49,534 nucleotides of DNA from UBA1014 sp964344035 (GTDB taxonomy: Bacteria; SAR324; NAC60-12), in NCBI GenBank assembly GCA_964344035.1, contig CAYFLK010000024.1, forward strand, positions 1 through 49,534. Reading direction: 5' to 3'. Positions 26,851 to 35,731 of the stretch are shown piece by piece (positions within the stretch are counted from its first letter, which is position 1; every line of letters begins with the position of its first letter). Made by a program: the position numbers and the translations under genes. The notes under the pieces were generated by a model. That model had not been told where the DNA came from. It was given only the letters and a program-made list of their open reading frames with translations, and did not search any database.

Positions 26851-29007
26851 ATGGAAAGCATGCTCGGCGTCTACATCTGTTCCGGATGTGATATCGATCA
26901 GGCCCTGGACGTGGAAGCAATGGCCGGGGTCGCGCGCAAGGAAATGAAAGCCCCGGTTTGCCGCACGCATCATTACCTCTGCGGAGAGGAGGGTGTACGG
27001 CAAATGCACGAAGACCGGGACAAGGAAGGAGTAAACCGGTTTGTTATCGCTGCGTGCTCTCATCGTAACCATGAACGGACTTTCGATATGGGAGGGGAGT
27101 GTATAGTCGTGCGCGCCCCGATCCGGGAACAGGTGGCCTGGGTGCAGGAACCCAAGGACGATGCAGGCAAGGTCAATGAAGACACGCAGATGTCCGGGGA
27201 AGACTATGTGCGCATGTACTGCTCACGGATCAAGAAACATCAGCTGCCGGAGCCTTTTCAACAGGAAACCTGCCGGAGCCTGCTTGTCATAGGTGGAGGT
27301 GTGAGCGGAATGACCGCAGCACTGGAAGCTGCGCGGGCGGGGTTTGAGGTAAGCCTAGTGGAAAAAACCGGACACCTGGGGGGCCGAATTCTCGAGGAAT
27401 ACAGACTGCTTCCTTCACAGGCCCCATTTGCGGAAACCCAGCCAAACAACCTTCCTGAGCTGGTTTCGGAAGTGGAAAGCCACCCGCGAGTCAGCGTCCA
27501 TGTTTCCTCTAATGTCGCTTCCATTTCCGGTCAGCCGGGCGAGTTCGCGCTGAAGCTGAACCATAATGGGAACTCCGTTGAGTTCAACAGCGGGGCATTA
27601 ATTCTCGCAACCGGATCAAACCCATATGACGCAGGGAAACTGACGCATCTCGGCATCCAGCATGACAATGTGATAAGCAGTTCCGAATTTGAACTGATGG
27701 CAAATGAACGGCGCATTCAGCGTAAAGACGGCAAACCGGCGCGTAACATTGCCTTTGTCCAATGCGCCGGTTCGCGAGATAAGGATCATCTGCCCTATTG
27801 TTCCAGCACCTGCTGCATGGATTCCCTCAAGCAGGCATCCTATGTCCGTGAACTGGACCCGGATTCGAAAGCGCACATCGTGTATCGTGACATGCGTACC
27901 CCGGGGTTGTACGAGAACTTTTACCGCAACAGGCAAAACGACCCGGGGGTGTTCCTCACCAAAGGCGAAGTGACTGCGGTCAGCGAAAACGCTGACAAGA
28001 CACTGACGCTCTCACTTGAAAATACTCTCTTTGGCGACCATGTTTCATTGCAGATGGACCTGGTGGTGCTCGCAGTCGGACAGGTCCCCTCCACCATTAA
28101 CGGGGAATCCGCTTTAAACCTGCAATACCGCCAGGGGCCGGACCTGCCGGAGTTGAAATATGGTTATCCTGATTCGCATTTCATCTGTTTTCCCTATGAA
28201 ACGCGACGGACGGGAATTTACGCGGCTGGTACCGTGCGGCAGCCGATGGACCTCAACGATTCACGTCTTGATGCTGCCGGCGCGGCAATGAAAGCAATAC
28301 AGTCGATTGAATTGACTTCCCGGGGGAAAACGGTGCACCCGCGTGTGGGTGACCTGACATATCCGGAATTCGCCCTCAGCCGCTGCACTGCCTGCAAACG
28401 CTGCACGGAAGAATGCCCGTTCGGAGTGCTCGAGGAAGATGAAAAAGGGGTCCCTTTCGACAATCCCGCCCGTTGCCGTAGCTGCGGGGTGTGCATGGGG
28501 GCGTGTCCGGTACGCATCATCTCGTTCAAGGACTACAGTCCCAGTATTTTCACCGAGATGATGAACAGCATCGAAATGCCGGATGAGTTTGACGAAAAAC
28601 CGAGAGTGCTGATCTTCGCCTGCGAAAATGATGCGCTTCCGGTATTTGACCTCGCGGCCATGAACCGTCTGCGCATCAGCCCGTACGTGCGCATACTGCC
28701 CATGCGCTGTCTCGGTGGAGTGAACCTGGTCTATGTGTCAGACGCACTTTCCGTCGGTTATGACGGCATCATGTTCATGGGTTGTAAATACGGTGACGAT
28801 TATCAGTGCCATTTCGTCAAGGGCAGCGAGTTGTGCAGTATCCGCTTGAGCAAGGTGCAGGAAACGATTGACCGTCTTAACCTGGAATCGGATCGTGTAC
28901 GTCAGTTTGAGATCGGCATGAACGACTACGAACGGCTGCCTCAAATCATCGATGATTTTATCAAGGAACTGGAAGAATTCGGGCCTAATCCTTTCAAGGG
29001 CATGTAG
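26851..29007 (+). CDS. qmoB: Quinone-interacting membrane-bound oxidoreductase subunit QmoB
   Basis: The 718-residue QmoB combines an HdrA-like flavoprotein with an MvhD-like electron-transfer domain. The N-terminal segment MLGVYICSGCDIDQAL precedes the FAD motif LLVIGGGVSGMTAALEAA near residue 145. IAFVQCAGSRDKDHLPYCSSTCC follows. Two [4Fe-4S] ligand sets are at Cys512/515/518/522 and Cys542/545/548/552. The C-terminus from about 580 (VLIFACENDALPVFDLAA, RCLGGVNLVYVSDAL, FMGCKYGDDYQCHF) is MvhD-like. It follows qmoA after 3 bases and is separated from qmoC by a 51-base gap with a G10 run. Confidence 0.95.
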   Translation: MESMLGVYICSGCDIDQALDVEAMAGVARKEMKAPVCRTHHYLCGEEGVRQMHEDRDKEGVNRFVIAACSHRNHERTFDMGGECIVVRAPIREQVAWVQEPKDDAGKVNEDTQMSGEDYVRMYCSRIKKHQLPEPFQQETCRSLLVIGGGVSGMTAALEAARAGFEVSLVEKTGHLGGRILEEYRLLPSQAPFAETQPNNLPELVSEVESHPRVSVHVSSNVASISGQPGEFALKLNHNGNSVEFNSGALILATGSNPYDAGKLTHLGIQHDNVISSSEFELMANERRIQRKDGKPARNIAFVQCAGSRDKDHLPYCSSTCCMDSLKQASYVRELDPDSKAHIVYRDMRTPGLYENFYRNRQNDPGVFLTKGEVTAVSENADKTLTLSLENTLFGDHVSLQMDLVVLAVGQVPSTINGESALNLQYRQGPDLPELKYGYPDSHFICFPYETRRTGIYAAGTVRQPMDLNDSRLDAAGAAMKAIQSIELTSRGKTVHPRVGDLTYPEFALSRCTACKRCTEECPFGVLEEDEKGVPFDNPARCRSCGVCMGACPVRIISFKDYSPSIFTEMMNSIEMPDEFDEKPRVLIFACENDALPVFDLAAMNRLRISPYVRILPMRCLGGVNLVYVSDALSVGYDGIMFMGCKYGDDYQCHFVKGSELCSIRLSKVQETIDRLNLESDRVRQFEIGMNDYERLPQIIDDFIKELEEFGPNPFKGM

Positions 29008-29024
29008 CTGATTGCTGAATGTCC

Positions 29025-29034
29025 GGGGGGGGGG
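29025..29034 (+). repeat. G10 homopolymer between qmoB and qmoC
   Basis: Ten consecutive G residues lie between the qmoB stop and the qmoC ATG, 24 bases before the start codon. Poly-G tracts of this length are prone to slippage and to sequencing error. Because the tract is outside the coding frames it could only alter spacing or translation initiation. AATCTGGGA-like pairing was not seen. Confidence 0.7.
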
Positions 29035-29058
29035 TGAAAACACCTGATCGGGAAAAAC

Positions 29059-29748
29059 ATGACCGAAAATCTTGCGATTGAAGCGGACCTGCAGTTTGTG
29101 GAATGCGTGCTTGAAAACGGGGGCGGGGACCTGAAAAAATGCTACCAGTGTTCCACCTGTACCGTCGCCTGTCCTCTCACCCCGGATGATCTGCCCTTTC
29201 CACGCAAGGAAATGCTGTCCGCGCAATGGGGTCTTCGGGACCGGCTGGTGGGTAGCATGGACCTCTGGCTTTGCCACAACTGTAATGACTGCACCGAACA
29301 ATGCCCGCGCGGAGCAAAACCGGGGGACGTAATGGCCGCGTTGCGCAGTCAGACGATTGAACACTATTCCTATCCCCCTGCGATTGCAAAAGCGGCCAAA
29401 TCGGTTGGCGGAAACGTGCTGCTTTTTCTCTTCCCGATGCTGCTGATTGCCGCTGTGATCTACATGCTGAACGTATCCAGCGGGTTTTATTTTCTGCGGG
29501 CAAAACCGATTGTATACGCCAACATGCTGCCGGTCACCGCGATAGACATTGTATTTCTACTGGCTGTGTTGTTTGCGGTTTTCAACCTCAGCCTCGGATT
29601 AAAACGCTTCATCAACGGACTGCGGGAACATTACCCGGGAAAGGCTGAAGGTGAGCCTCTTGGACAGGCCGTAGTCGGCGTTGCCAAGGACATTATATCC
29701 CATGTCAATTTCAAAAAATGCGGTACGCATCTAGAATCTAGATTCTAG
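29059..29748 (+). CDS. qmoC: Truncated Qmo subunit C (HdrC/HdrE-like)
   Basis: QmoC normally joins an HdrC-like iron-sulfur domain to a haem-b membrane domain that reacts with menaquinone, with a usual length near 380-390 residues. Here the product is 229 residues. The two cluster motifs are intact (Cys28/31/34/38 and Cys72/75/78/82), and two membrane helices follow (VLLFLFPMLLIAAVIYML, IDIVFLLAVLFAVFNL). The sequence then stops at HVNFKKCGTHLESRF, where other QmoC proteins continue with further helices. The final codons and the stop lie inside a CTAGA palindrome. It may be a genuine deletion, a shortened functional form or a misassembly. Confidence 0.85.
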   Translation: MTENLAIEADLQFVECVLENGGGDLKKCYQCSTCTVACPLTPDDLPFPRKEMLSAQWGLRDRLVGSMDLWLCHNCNDCTEQCPRGAKPGDVMAALRSQTIEHYSYPPAIAKAAKSVGGNVLLFLFPMLLIAAVIYMLNVSSGFYFLRAKPIVYANMLPVTAIDIVFLLAVLFAVFNLSLGLKRFINGLREHYPGKAEGEPLGQAVVGVAKDIISHVNFKKCGTHLESRF

Positions 29749-29749
29749 A
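29730..29749 (+). repeat. CTAGA heptamer palindrome at the 3' end of qmoC
   Basis: Three CTAGA cores at 29731, 29738 and 29745, in 7-base steps, make a 20-base perfect palindrome. The element encodes the last residues of the qmoC frame and supplies its TAG stop (29746-29748). It belongs to the same repeat family as the arrays after atpG and atpC. Confidence 0.9.
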
Positions 29750-29821
29750 GGGACGTTTTAACTCTTTCATGGTTCAACAAAATGAACATTTAAATCTTCA
29801 CCCCATTCACGAGAGTGCATC

Positions 29822-31081
29822 ATGGCTGAAATCGGACATGGCGGGTATGAAATCAAGGAACGAATTCTCGATCCGGAAGATGCAGCAAAGAAAATCGAGG
29901 GATTGACGCCGATCCCCATCAGAAGTCAAATTGCAAACGAGGTAATCGATATAACATACGGGTGGTTCAGCCCCCTGAAAGGTTTCATGGGCAAAGCGGA
30001 CCTTGATTCAGTGTGCGGCAAAATGCGCCTGACGGACGGAACGGTTTGGAGCATCCCCATTCTATTCGATCTTTCCAGTGAGGATATCGCTGAATACGGA
30101 ATCAAGGCCGGAGATTCGGTGCTGCTGACTTACCAGGACAACCCGATGGCGATCCTTGAAGTCGACGAGATTTATGATTACGACAAAAAGCAAATGGCAA
30201 AATCGGTGTATGGCACAGACGAGGAAAAACACCCCGGATGTGCCCGCACTTATGAATATCAGGACAAGTTTCTCGGCGGCAGCGTGACGCTGGTGAAACG
30301 ACCTCGCATCAATCCCCCCTTTGAACCATATTTTTTGCCTCCGTTGGAAATGCGCAGGATATTCAAGGAAAAAAGCTGGAAACGGGTGGTCGCGCACCAG
30401 ACCCGGAATGTGCCGCACACCGGCCACGAATGGCTGATGAAAGGCGCGTGGCTGCAGTCATATGGGGACCTGCCGATAGATCAGCCCTATTGCGGGGTGC
30501 TGGTCAACGCGATCATCGGTGCAAAACGCAAGGGGGATTACATCGATGAGGCCATCATCCTTACCCAGGATGAACTACGCAAATCCGGGTATTTCGGGGA
30601 TCACAACCATCTCACCTCGCTAACCTTCTGGGACATGCGCTACGCGGGACCGAAGGAGGCAATTTTCCACGCGATGCTCCGTACCAACCTAGGTTTGTCG
30701 CATCACATGTTCGGTCGTGACCATGCCGGCGTAGGTGACTACTATGGGACATACGAAGCGCATGAACTGCTTGAAAGTGTACGTGACGATTTCGACATTA
30801 CGCCGGTATATTCGATGAACTGGCTTTTTTGCCCGCACTGTGGAGAAATCACTTCTGAAGGACTCTGCAACCACCAGCAGGAATGGCAGAAATTCAGCGG
30901 GACCTTGATCCGCAGCATAGTCATGGACGGGGTCAAACCGCCGAGATTGATCTTTCGCCCGGAAGTTTTTGACCTGGTGATGGAATCAGCGGATAAGTAT
31001 GGGTTCGGTTCTCCATTTGTCACCGACAATTATCTTGAAAAACGGACCCCGGTTTTTTCAATTGCACCCTTGGGCGCCTAA
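29822..31081 (+). CDS. sat: Dissimilatory sulfate adenylyltransferase (ATP sulfurylase)
   Basis: Sat interconverts ATP plus sulfate with APS plus pyrophosphate. In sulfur oxidisers it runs towards ATP, and in sulfate reducers towards APS. The 419-residue single-chain form has the nucleotide/sulfate site HQTRNVPHTGHE (192-203) and GRDHAG (298-303). A zinc-type cysteine cluster follows (CPHCGEITSEGLC), as in dissimilatory enzymes. It starts 73 bases after the truncated qmoC. Its position at the end of the operon differs from the sat-first order of several well-known sulfate reducers. Confidence 0.97.
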   Translation: MAEIGHGGYEIKERILDPEDAAKKIEGLTPIPIRSQIANEVIDITYGWFSPLKGFMGKADLDSVCGKMRLTDGTVWSIPILFDLSSEDIAEYGIKAGDSVLLTYQDNPMAILEVDEIYDYDKKQMAKSVYGTDEEKHPGCARTYEYQDKFLGGSVTLVKRPRINPPFEPYFLPPLEMRRIFKEKSWKRVVAHQTRNVPHTGHEWLMKGAWLQSYGDLPIDQPYCGVLVNAIIGAKRKGDYIDEAIILTQDELRKSGYFGDHNHLTSLTFWDMRYAGPKEAIFHAMLRTNLGLSHHMFGRDHAGVGDYYGTYEAHELLESVRDDFDITPVYSMNWLFCPHCGEITSEGLCNHQQEWQKFSGTLIRSIVMDGVKPPRLIFRPEVFDLVMESADKYGFGSPFVTDNYLEKRTPVFSIAPLGA

Positions 31082-31095
31082 GCTGGAGATGAAAA

Positions 31096-31395
31096 ATGAG
31101 TGAAGAACGATACCCGATCAACATCTGGGTCAATGAAGATCGATTCAACAGCCTGGAGAAAGTCGGACTTGGAAACATGTGCGAGGAGATGCTTGCGGGT
31201 ATGAAGGTCATCCGCGTATTCGCTGATGATTCGCAGAAGGACAAAATCCTCCAGGTTTTTCCCAGTGCAAAGTTTGACGCGTCCACGACCCAGAGCATCG
31301 AACTGCTTCCACGCGATGTGAAAGACGGAATTTTTAAAAAGGTGCTCGAAAAGAAAAATCTTGAAGTCCTCGATGATTTCCTGGCGGATTATTGA
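31096..31395 (+). CDS. Small uncharacterised protein linked to sat
   Basis: The 99-residue soluble protein begins 14 bases after sat, with GGAG a few bases before its ATG, so it is very likely the last gene of the sulfur operon. It contains one cysteine (GNMCEEML), a predicted alpha/beta pattern and the acidic C-terminus LDDFLADY. No known motif was recognised. A role as an accessory or regulator of Sat or Apr would be a guess from position only. Confidence 0.75.
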   Translation: MSEERYPINIWVNEDRFNSLEKVGLGNMCEEMLAGMKVIRVFADDSQKDKILQVFPSAKFDASTTQSIELLPRDVKDGIFKKVLEKKNLEVLDDFLADY

Positions 31396-31818
31396 GAACG
31401 CAAATAACCTTCCGGAAACGGATGGTGTTCGCAAAACTCGATGCCAATATCCCCCGGGTTTCGGGTTCCATAAATAGCAGGACCTTTTTTTGAAAAATCA
31501 AAGGTCCTGTACCCCTGTTACTATCCTCCAGCTGCCGAACACAATCCGGAAGTTTCTAATCCTGCCGCGATTTATTTCGAATTGCTTCATGCGGCATTGG
31601 ACAAATTCCTGCGATCAGTTAGTATACGTTTGCAAAGGTGTTTTGTATATGGGAGAAGCAAAGAAGTAGATTCGCAACAGCGTAAAATGTGTAGTGTCTT
31701 TGGCGGACCCTTTTCGAAATCCATCCATATCAGACCAGTATGACAAGCATGAGTTCATTCCGGCGCTAATCCGCGGTTGAGGGGAAACGATATGAGATGA
31801 CGGAGCGACTGAGATTGA
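31396..31818. other. Non-coding region after the sulfur operon
   Basis: This 423-base region separates the sulfur operon from the kinase gene. It holds the hairpin at 31478-31509. One plus-strand frame is open from about 31530 to 31743 with protein-like composition (NPAAIYFELLHAALDKFL), but it has no start codon or recognisable family. It could be gene debris or chance. Confidence 0.45.
31478..31509 (+). terminator. Probable end-of-operon hairpin without T tail
   Basis: CAGGACCTTT (31478-31487) pairs perfectly with AAAGGTCCTG (31500-31509). Extra T and A bases inside could lengthen the stem with a bulge. It lies about 80 bases after the last sulfur-operon gene. There is no T run downstream, so it may be a Rho-assisted terminator or a 3'-end protector. 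Confidence 0.5.
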
Positions 31819-31878
31819 TTGTCAGTTGATGTACGGCAAGCGCTGATTCGCACGTGGGACAAGTTTATCAGGATACAA

Positions 31879-32739
31879 ATGAGAAAACCGGATGAGGAGG
31901 AACGGAGACGGCAGAAGTATCAAGCAGGACTCACGTCAATTTCATCTTCCATTCAACATTTTATCGGTAACACAGTAAACAAAATCTACGGGCATTCCGT
32001 TCAAATAGAGCGAGATGCGGGTGAACTGCCGGAAGTGGCGGAATTGCTGCGAAAAATTGCGGATGAGGCAGATGCTTCGGAGCGGATAAAACAGAAACCA
32101 TCCGCCGAACCGGTAAAACTCAATTCTTTCCTGGAAGAGGCAGCACGAGCGTTGGACAGGATTGCAAATGAAAGGTTGTTACCCGCAGCGGAACACCTTG
32201 TCAGCGGTTCGGAAAGCATCATTGATATAATCAGGATTCAGCAAAATCTGGCAAACGGCGATGTCCGTGCTGTCATATTTGAACTTGAGGAAATGATCCG
32301 GGAAGTTGTTTCCCCGTATTGCGACCAGGGCGGGAATACTCCGATCGATGTGAGAGTGAATGCCGAAACCGGCCCCGGACATGTAACTTTGCCGAAAGAC
32401 CTGCTGCAACAGGCTCTCCGGGGGTTGACAAAAAACTGCCGGGAGGCAATTCGGATCAGGATGGAAACCGCGAACTTTGAGGGAAAAATCATGATCAGTT
32501 CCGCTGAACTTGATGGCAACCGATTCTCCTTGTCCCTCTCTGATAATGGTTGCGGACTGGCTTCCGAGGAATTGGAAAACGCAATACAGTTTGGCTATAC
32601 CGGCAGGAAGGATTTAACAGGAATCAGGCTGCAAATCGCGGCTAACTTTGTACAGTCCCTAGGAGGAACAATTTCCTTGCACAGCCGGGGAAAAAACCGT
32701 GGGGCTGAGGTGCGTATGACTTTGCCGGTGCAGGTTTGA
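31879..32739 (+). CDS. Soluble sensor histidine kinase without N-terminal sensor domain
   Basis: The C-terminal half is a clear HATPase_c domain: N-box GLTKNCREAI, G1-like LSDNGCGL, G2-like GRKDLTGIRLQIAANFVQSLGGTISL and final GAEVRMTLPV. The N-terminal part has a helical dimerisation segment, SISSSIQHFIGN, whose histidine is the likely phosphorylation site. No membrane helix, PAS or GAF domain is seen, so the signal must reach it through partners. The ATG at 31879 follows AGGA at good spacing. A TTG at 31819 would add 20 residues. The response regulator gene follows on the same strand. Confidence 0.8.
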   Translation: MRKPDEEERRRQKYQAGLTSISSSIQHFIGNTVNKIYGHSVQIERDAGELPEVAELLRKIADEADASERIKQKPSAEPVKLNSFLEEAARALDRIANERLLPAAEHLVSGSESIIDIIRIQQNLANGDVRAVIFELEEMIREVVSPYCDQGGNTPIDVRVNAETGPGHVTLPKDLLQQALRGLTKNCREAIRIRMETANFEGKIMISSAELDGNRFSLSLSDNGCGLASEELENAIQFGYTGRKDLTGIRLQIAANFVQSLGGTISLHSRGKNRGAEVRMTLPVQV

Positions 32740-32916
32740 AACATAGATCATGGATGCTTGTTTTTCATGAGAGCCGATGTTACTTTAGTCCCGCGGAATG
32801 CTGGGTAGATTATTGCTGGTGTGTGTCTGGGGATTTACCCAGTGATATCTCCGGCGGTCTTTACCTTGAGCAGGGATGCATCCTGCTGGAATGGAACCAA
32901 TTTTATTAAATTGTAC

Positions 32917-33435
32917 ATGAACAGCAATATCCTGATTATCGATGATGATCCGAAAATACTGGATCTTTTTCAGAACATTCTTTGTCCGGGAAAAACCTCC
33001 CTGGGAGAATTAAAGAAGATGCTCGGCGCAGCAGACAGCAAGGCAAGAAAAGAAGAGGAGCGGTTTCAACTGGCTGCGGCCAAACAGGGGGTTGAGGGGG
33101 TGGAACTGGTGATGAATGCAATGAAGAGCAACAATCCGTTTGCTGTTGCGTTTGTCGATATGCGGATGCCACCCGGAATAGACGGGCTGGAAACCGCACG
33201 GCGGTTAAGGGAAATAGACGACCGTCTCTATATTGTTGTCCTCACTGCCTACACCGACCGCTCTCCTGATGAAATCCAGGAAGCCGTTAAGCACGATGTG
33301 CTGCTGGTGCGCAAGCCCATCGCAGGGGATGAGATATTTCAACTCGCACGAAATTTATGCAACAGCTGGAGCCGCGATGAAGTTTTGCGGCATGTGCGTG
33401 AAATGCTTGAAAGCGCACTACTTATTCACAGTTGA
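32917..33435 (+). CDS. Single-domain response regulator with insertion in the receiver
   Basis: The 172-residue protein starts NILIIDDDPKILDLF (acidic pocket). Its phosphoacceptor aspartate lies in AFVDMRMPPGIDGLETA, the conserved threonine in VLTAYTD and the lysine in LLVRKPI. About 40 extra residues rich in K, E and A (SLGELKKMLGAADSKARKEEERFQLAAAKQG) sit between the first and second conserved blocks. There is no DNA-binding output domain. The ATG at 32917 was chosen because the receiver fold begins there. Its likely partner is the upstream kinase. The output may be protein-protein contact or a phosphorelay. Confidence 0.85.
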   Translation: MNSNILIIDDDPKILDLFQNILCPGKTSLGELKKMLGAADSKARKEEERFQLAAAKQGVEGVELVMNAMKSNNPFAVAFVDMRMPPGIDGLETARRLREIDDRLYIVVLTAYTDRSPDEIQEAVKHDVLLVRKPIAGDEIFQLARNLCNSWSRDEVLRHVREMLESALLIHS

Positions 33436-33544
33436 ATTGTATTGTTGATGGGAGTGGGCAACAGTCTATCGCTTGAAAAACTGTTTGAATTTCCTGAACA
33501 GCTTTCTCAGATAAAGAAAGTTGACGCGGGAATATCTCCATGGT

Positions 33545-35651
33545 TCAAGTGGTGGACTTGATGTAAAACACAGGCTCCATGGAATCCATCACGGGTTTCG
33601 GCAGGTGACAGGCGATGGTGTGACCGGTTTCAAACTCATGTTCATCCGGTGTTGACTGATCGCAGATTTCTCCCATGTAACGCTGGCAGCGTGTAGAAAA
33701 GGGGCAGCCGCGGGGTGGATTCAGTGGACTGGGAAGCACGCCTTCCAGCAGAATTTGACGTTTATGGTAATGGGGGTCCGCGACCGGAACAGCAGAAAGA
33801 AGCGCTTCAGTATAGGGATGATAGGGGGGTTGAAAAATCTGTCGGGTTGTTCCTTTCTCCATGATTTTGCCGAGATACATCACTACGACTCGGTCGGCAA
33901 GGTAACGCACTACGGAAAGATCATGGCTGATGAACAGCAGCGTGGTCCCGTACTTGCGCTGGATGTCAATCAGCAGCTCGATCACTGCCGCCTGCACTGA
34001 AACGTCAAGCGCGGAAACAGGTTCGTCCGCGACTACAAGTTTCGGGTTTCCCGCAAAAGCCCTGGCAATGCCGATGCGTTGTTTCTGTCCCCCGGAGAGT
34101 TGTCGCGGTTTCCGAGAGGTAAAGTCTCGTGAAAGCTTGACCAGGTCCAGCAGTTCTCCCATACGTTTTTCCCGTTCACCGGAATTTTTACCATGATTGA
34201 ATTTTTCCAGCGTCCGGATGATCTGGCTGCCGACACTATGGCTGGGATTGAGGGTGTCAAATGGGTTTTGAAACACCATTTGCAACGAACCGACCGTTTC
34301 GGTATCGCGCCGGTCCACCTCGACTTTCGAGATGTCTTTTCCTAGAAACCTGACCGAGCCTCCGGTTGCCTGTTCCAGCCCGAGTAGAACTTTTGCCAAA
34401 GTGGATTTGCCGCATCCGGATTCACCGACGATCGCAACAGTCTCAGATCCCCTGGCATCCATTGAAATCCGGTCATTCGCCTTTACAGTCCCATGCCTTC
34501 CACCTGTCAGGACCACATTTGCCGCCAAGTCATAATTTTTGCTCAAATCATGGATATTGAGGACCACTTCTCCAGGTGGCTGGGCATGTTCAGCCTCTTG
34601 TCTGGCTGGCTGCTGTTCCCAGTCAATATCAGTGATCCGCCTGCAGCGGCTATCATGATTGGCGTTACCCGCAGGTTCCATTTTAAGTTTCCCTGAATCG
34701 CAAATTCCTGGTTGAAAATATCTGCAACGCGGTCCGAAATTGCATCCTTCCGGACGCTCATGAGGAAGAGGTAGCTGTCCCGGGATTGACTCCAGGGGGC
34801 GTTTTCTCCTGTCCGTATCCGGCAGCGGGATCGAATGCAGCAGTCCCCGTGTGTATGGATGACGCATGTTTTCGAAAACATCCAGGATGGGGCCTTTCNN
34901 NNNNNNNNNNNNNNNNNNNNNNNNNNNNNNNNNNNNNNNNNNNNACCGCCTCTCCGGAATACATCACCGTGATGCTGCTGCACGTTTCCAGGATCAGCCC
35001 GAGGTTGTGGGAGACAAACACCATAGAAGTTCCATAATCACGTGCAAGCTCCTTGATCAATTCCACTATTCCTGCTTCCACGGTGACATCCAGTGCGGTA
35101 GTCGGTTCATCGAGTAATAACAAATCCGGGTTTGAAAGCAGGGCCATGGCAATTACAATGCGTTGCTGCTGCCCTCCGGAAAGCTGGTGCGGGTAGGAAT
35201 CCATGATGCGGGCGGAATCCGCTAGATGGACCGAGTTCAGCATTTGTTCCGCACGGTCTGTAGCGTCAGCCCTGCTTGCTCCTTCATGCAGCATCGGAAC
35301 TTCTATCAACTGGCTGGCTATGGTCATTGCCGGGTTGAGAGAAGCCATCGGTTCCTGGTAGATCATGGATATTTCCGATCCGCGTATGTGGCTCAGTTCT
35401 GTTTCACTTAGGTTGGTGATGTCACTACCTTTGAAATGGATGGATCCATCCACTATCCGTCCGTTTTTGCCGAGATACCTCATGATAGCCAGCGCCACCG
35501 TCGATTTTCCGCATCCGGATTCTCCGACCAGACCCATGGTTTGCCCTTCATGCACTGTCATCGAAAAGTCCATTACCGCCGGGATTTCTCCCGCACGGGT
35601 AAAGAAAGAAACGGAAAGGTTTTCTATTTCCAGGATTGGTTCAGGCATCAT
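33545..35651 (-). CDS. Fused double ATPase of a peptide/nickel-type ABC transporter (interrupted by assembly gap)
   Basis: Two nucleotide-binding domains are arranged as DppD-DppF. The first (from 35651) has GESGCGKST, LSGGQQQR and LLLLDEPTTALD. After the N run the frame resumes with KGPILDVFENMRHPYTRG, the usual continuation, and a cysteine-containing oligopeptide tail (CNFGPRC). The second has GESGCGKST, LSGGQKQR and LVVADEPVSALD with its own tail. The frames on either side of the gap differ by one, which the arbitrary gap length explains. Only a few residues appear to be missing. No stop separates the halves, so one polypeptide of about 700 residues is likely. It is the last gene of the transporter operon. 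Confidence 0.82.
34899..34944. other. Assembly gap (46 N)
   Basis: There is a run of 46 undetermined bases inside the ATPase gene. Protein continuity (MYSGEA before, KGPILDVFENMRHPYT after) suggests that the true missing sequence is only about 6-12 bases, or that contigs were joined with a placeholder length. Confidence 0.95.
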
Positions 35652-35731
35652 CGGAATCAACAGGGTGTTTGTGGCAAATGTACAAGGATCGAACAGGTTT
35701 ATTCCAAATCAGGAGTTCCTTCAGTAAAAAT

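Noticed and set aside
31530..31743. Open plus-strand frame with protein-like residues after the sulfur operon
   Set aside because: There is no start codon, no family resemblance and the length is compatible with chance. It is kept only as a note in the non-coding entry.
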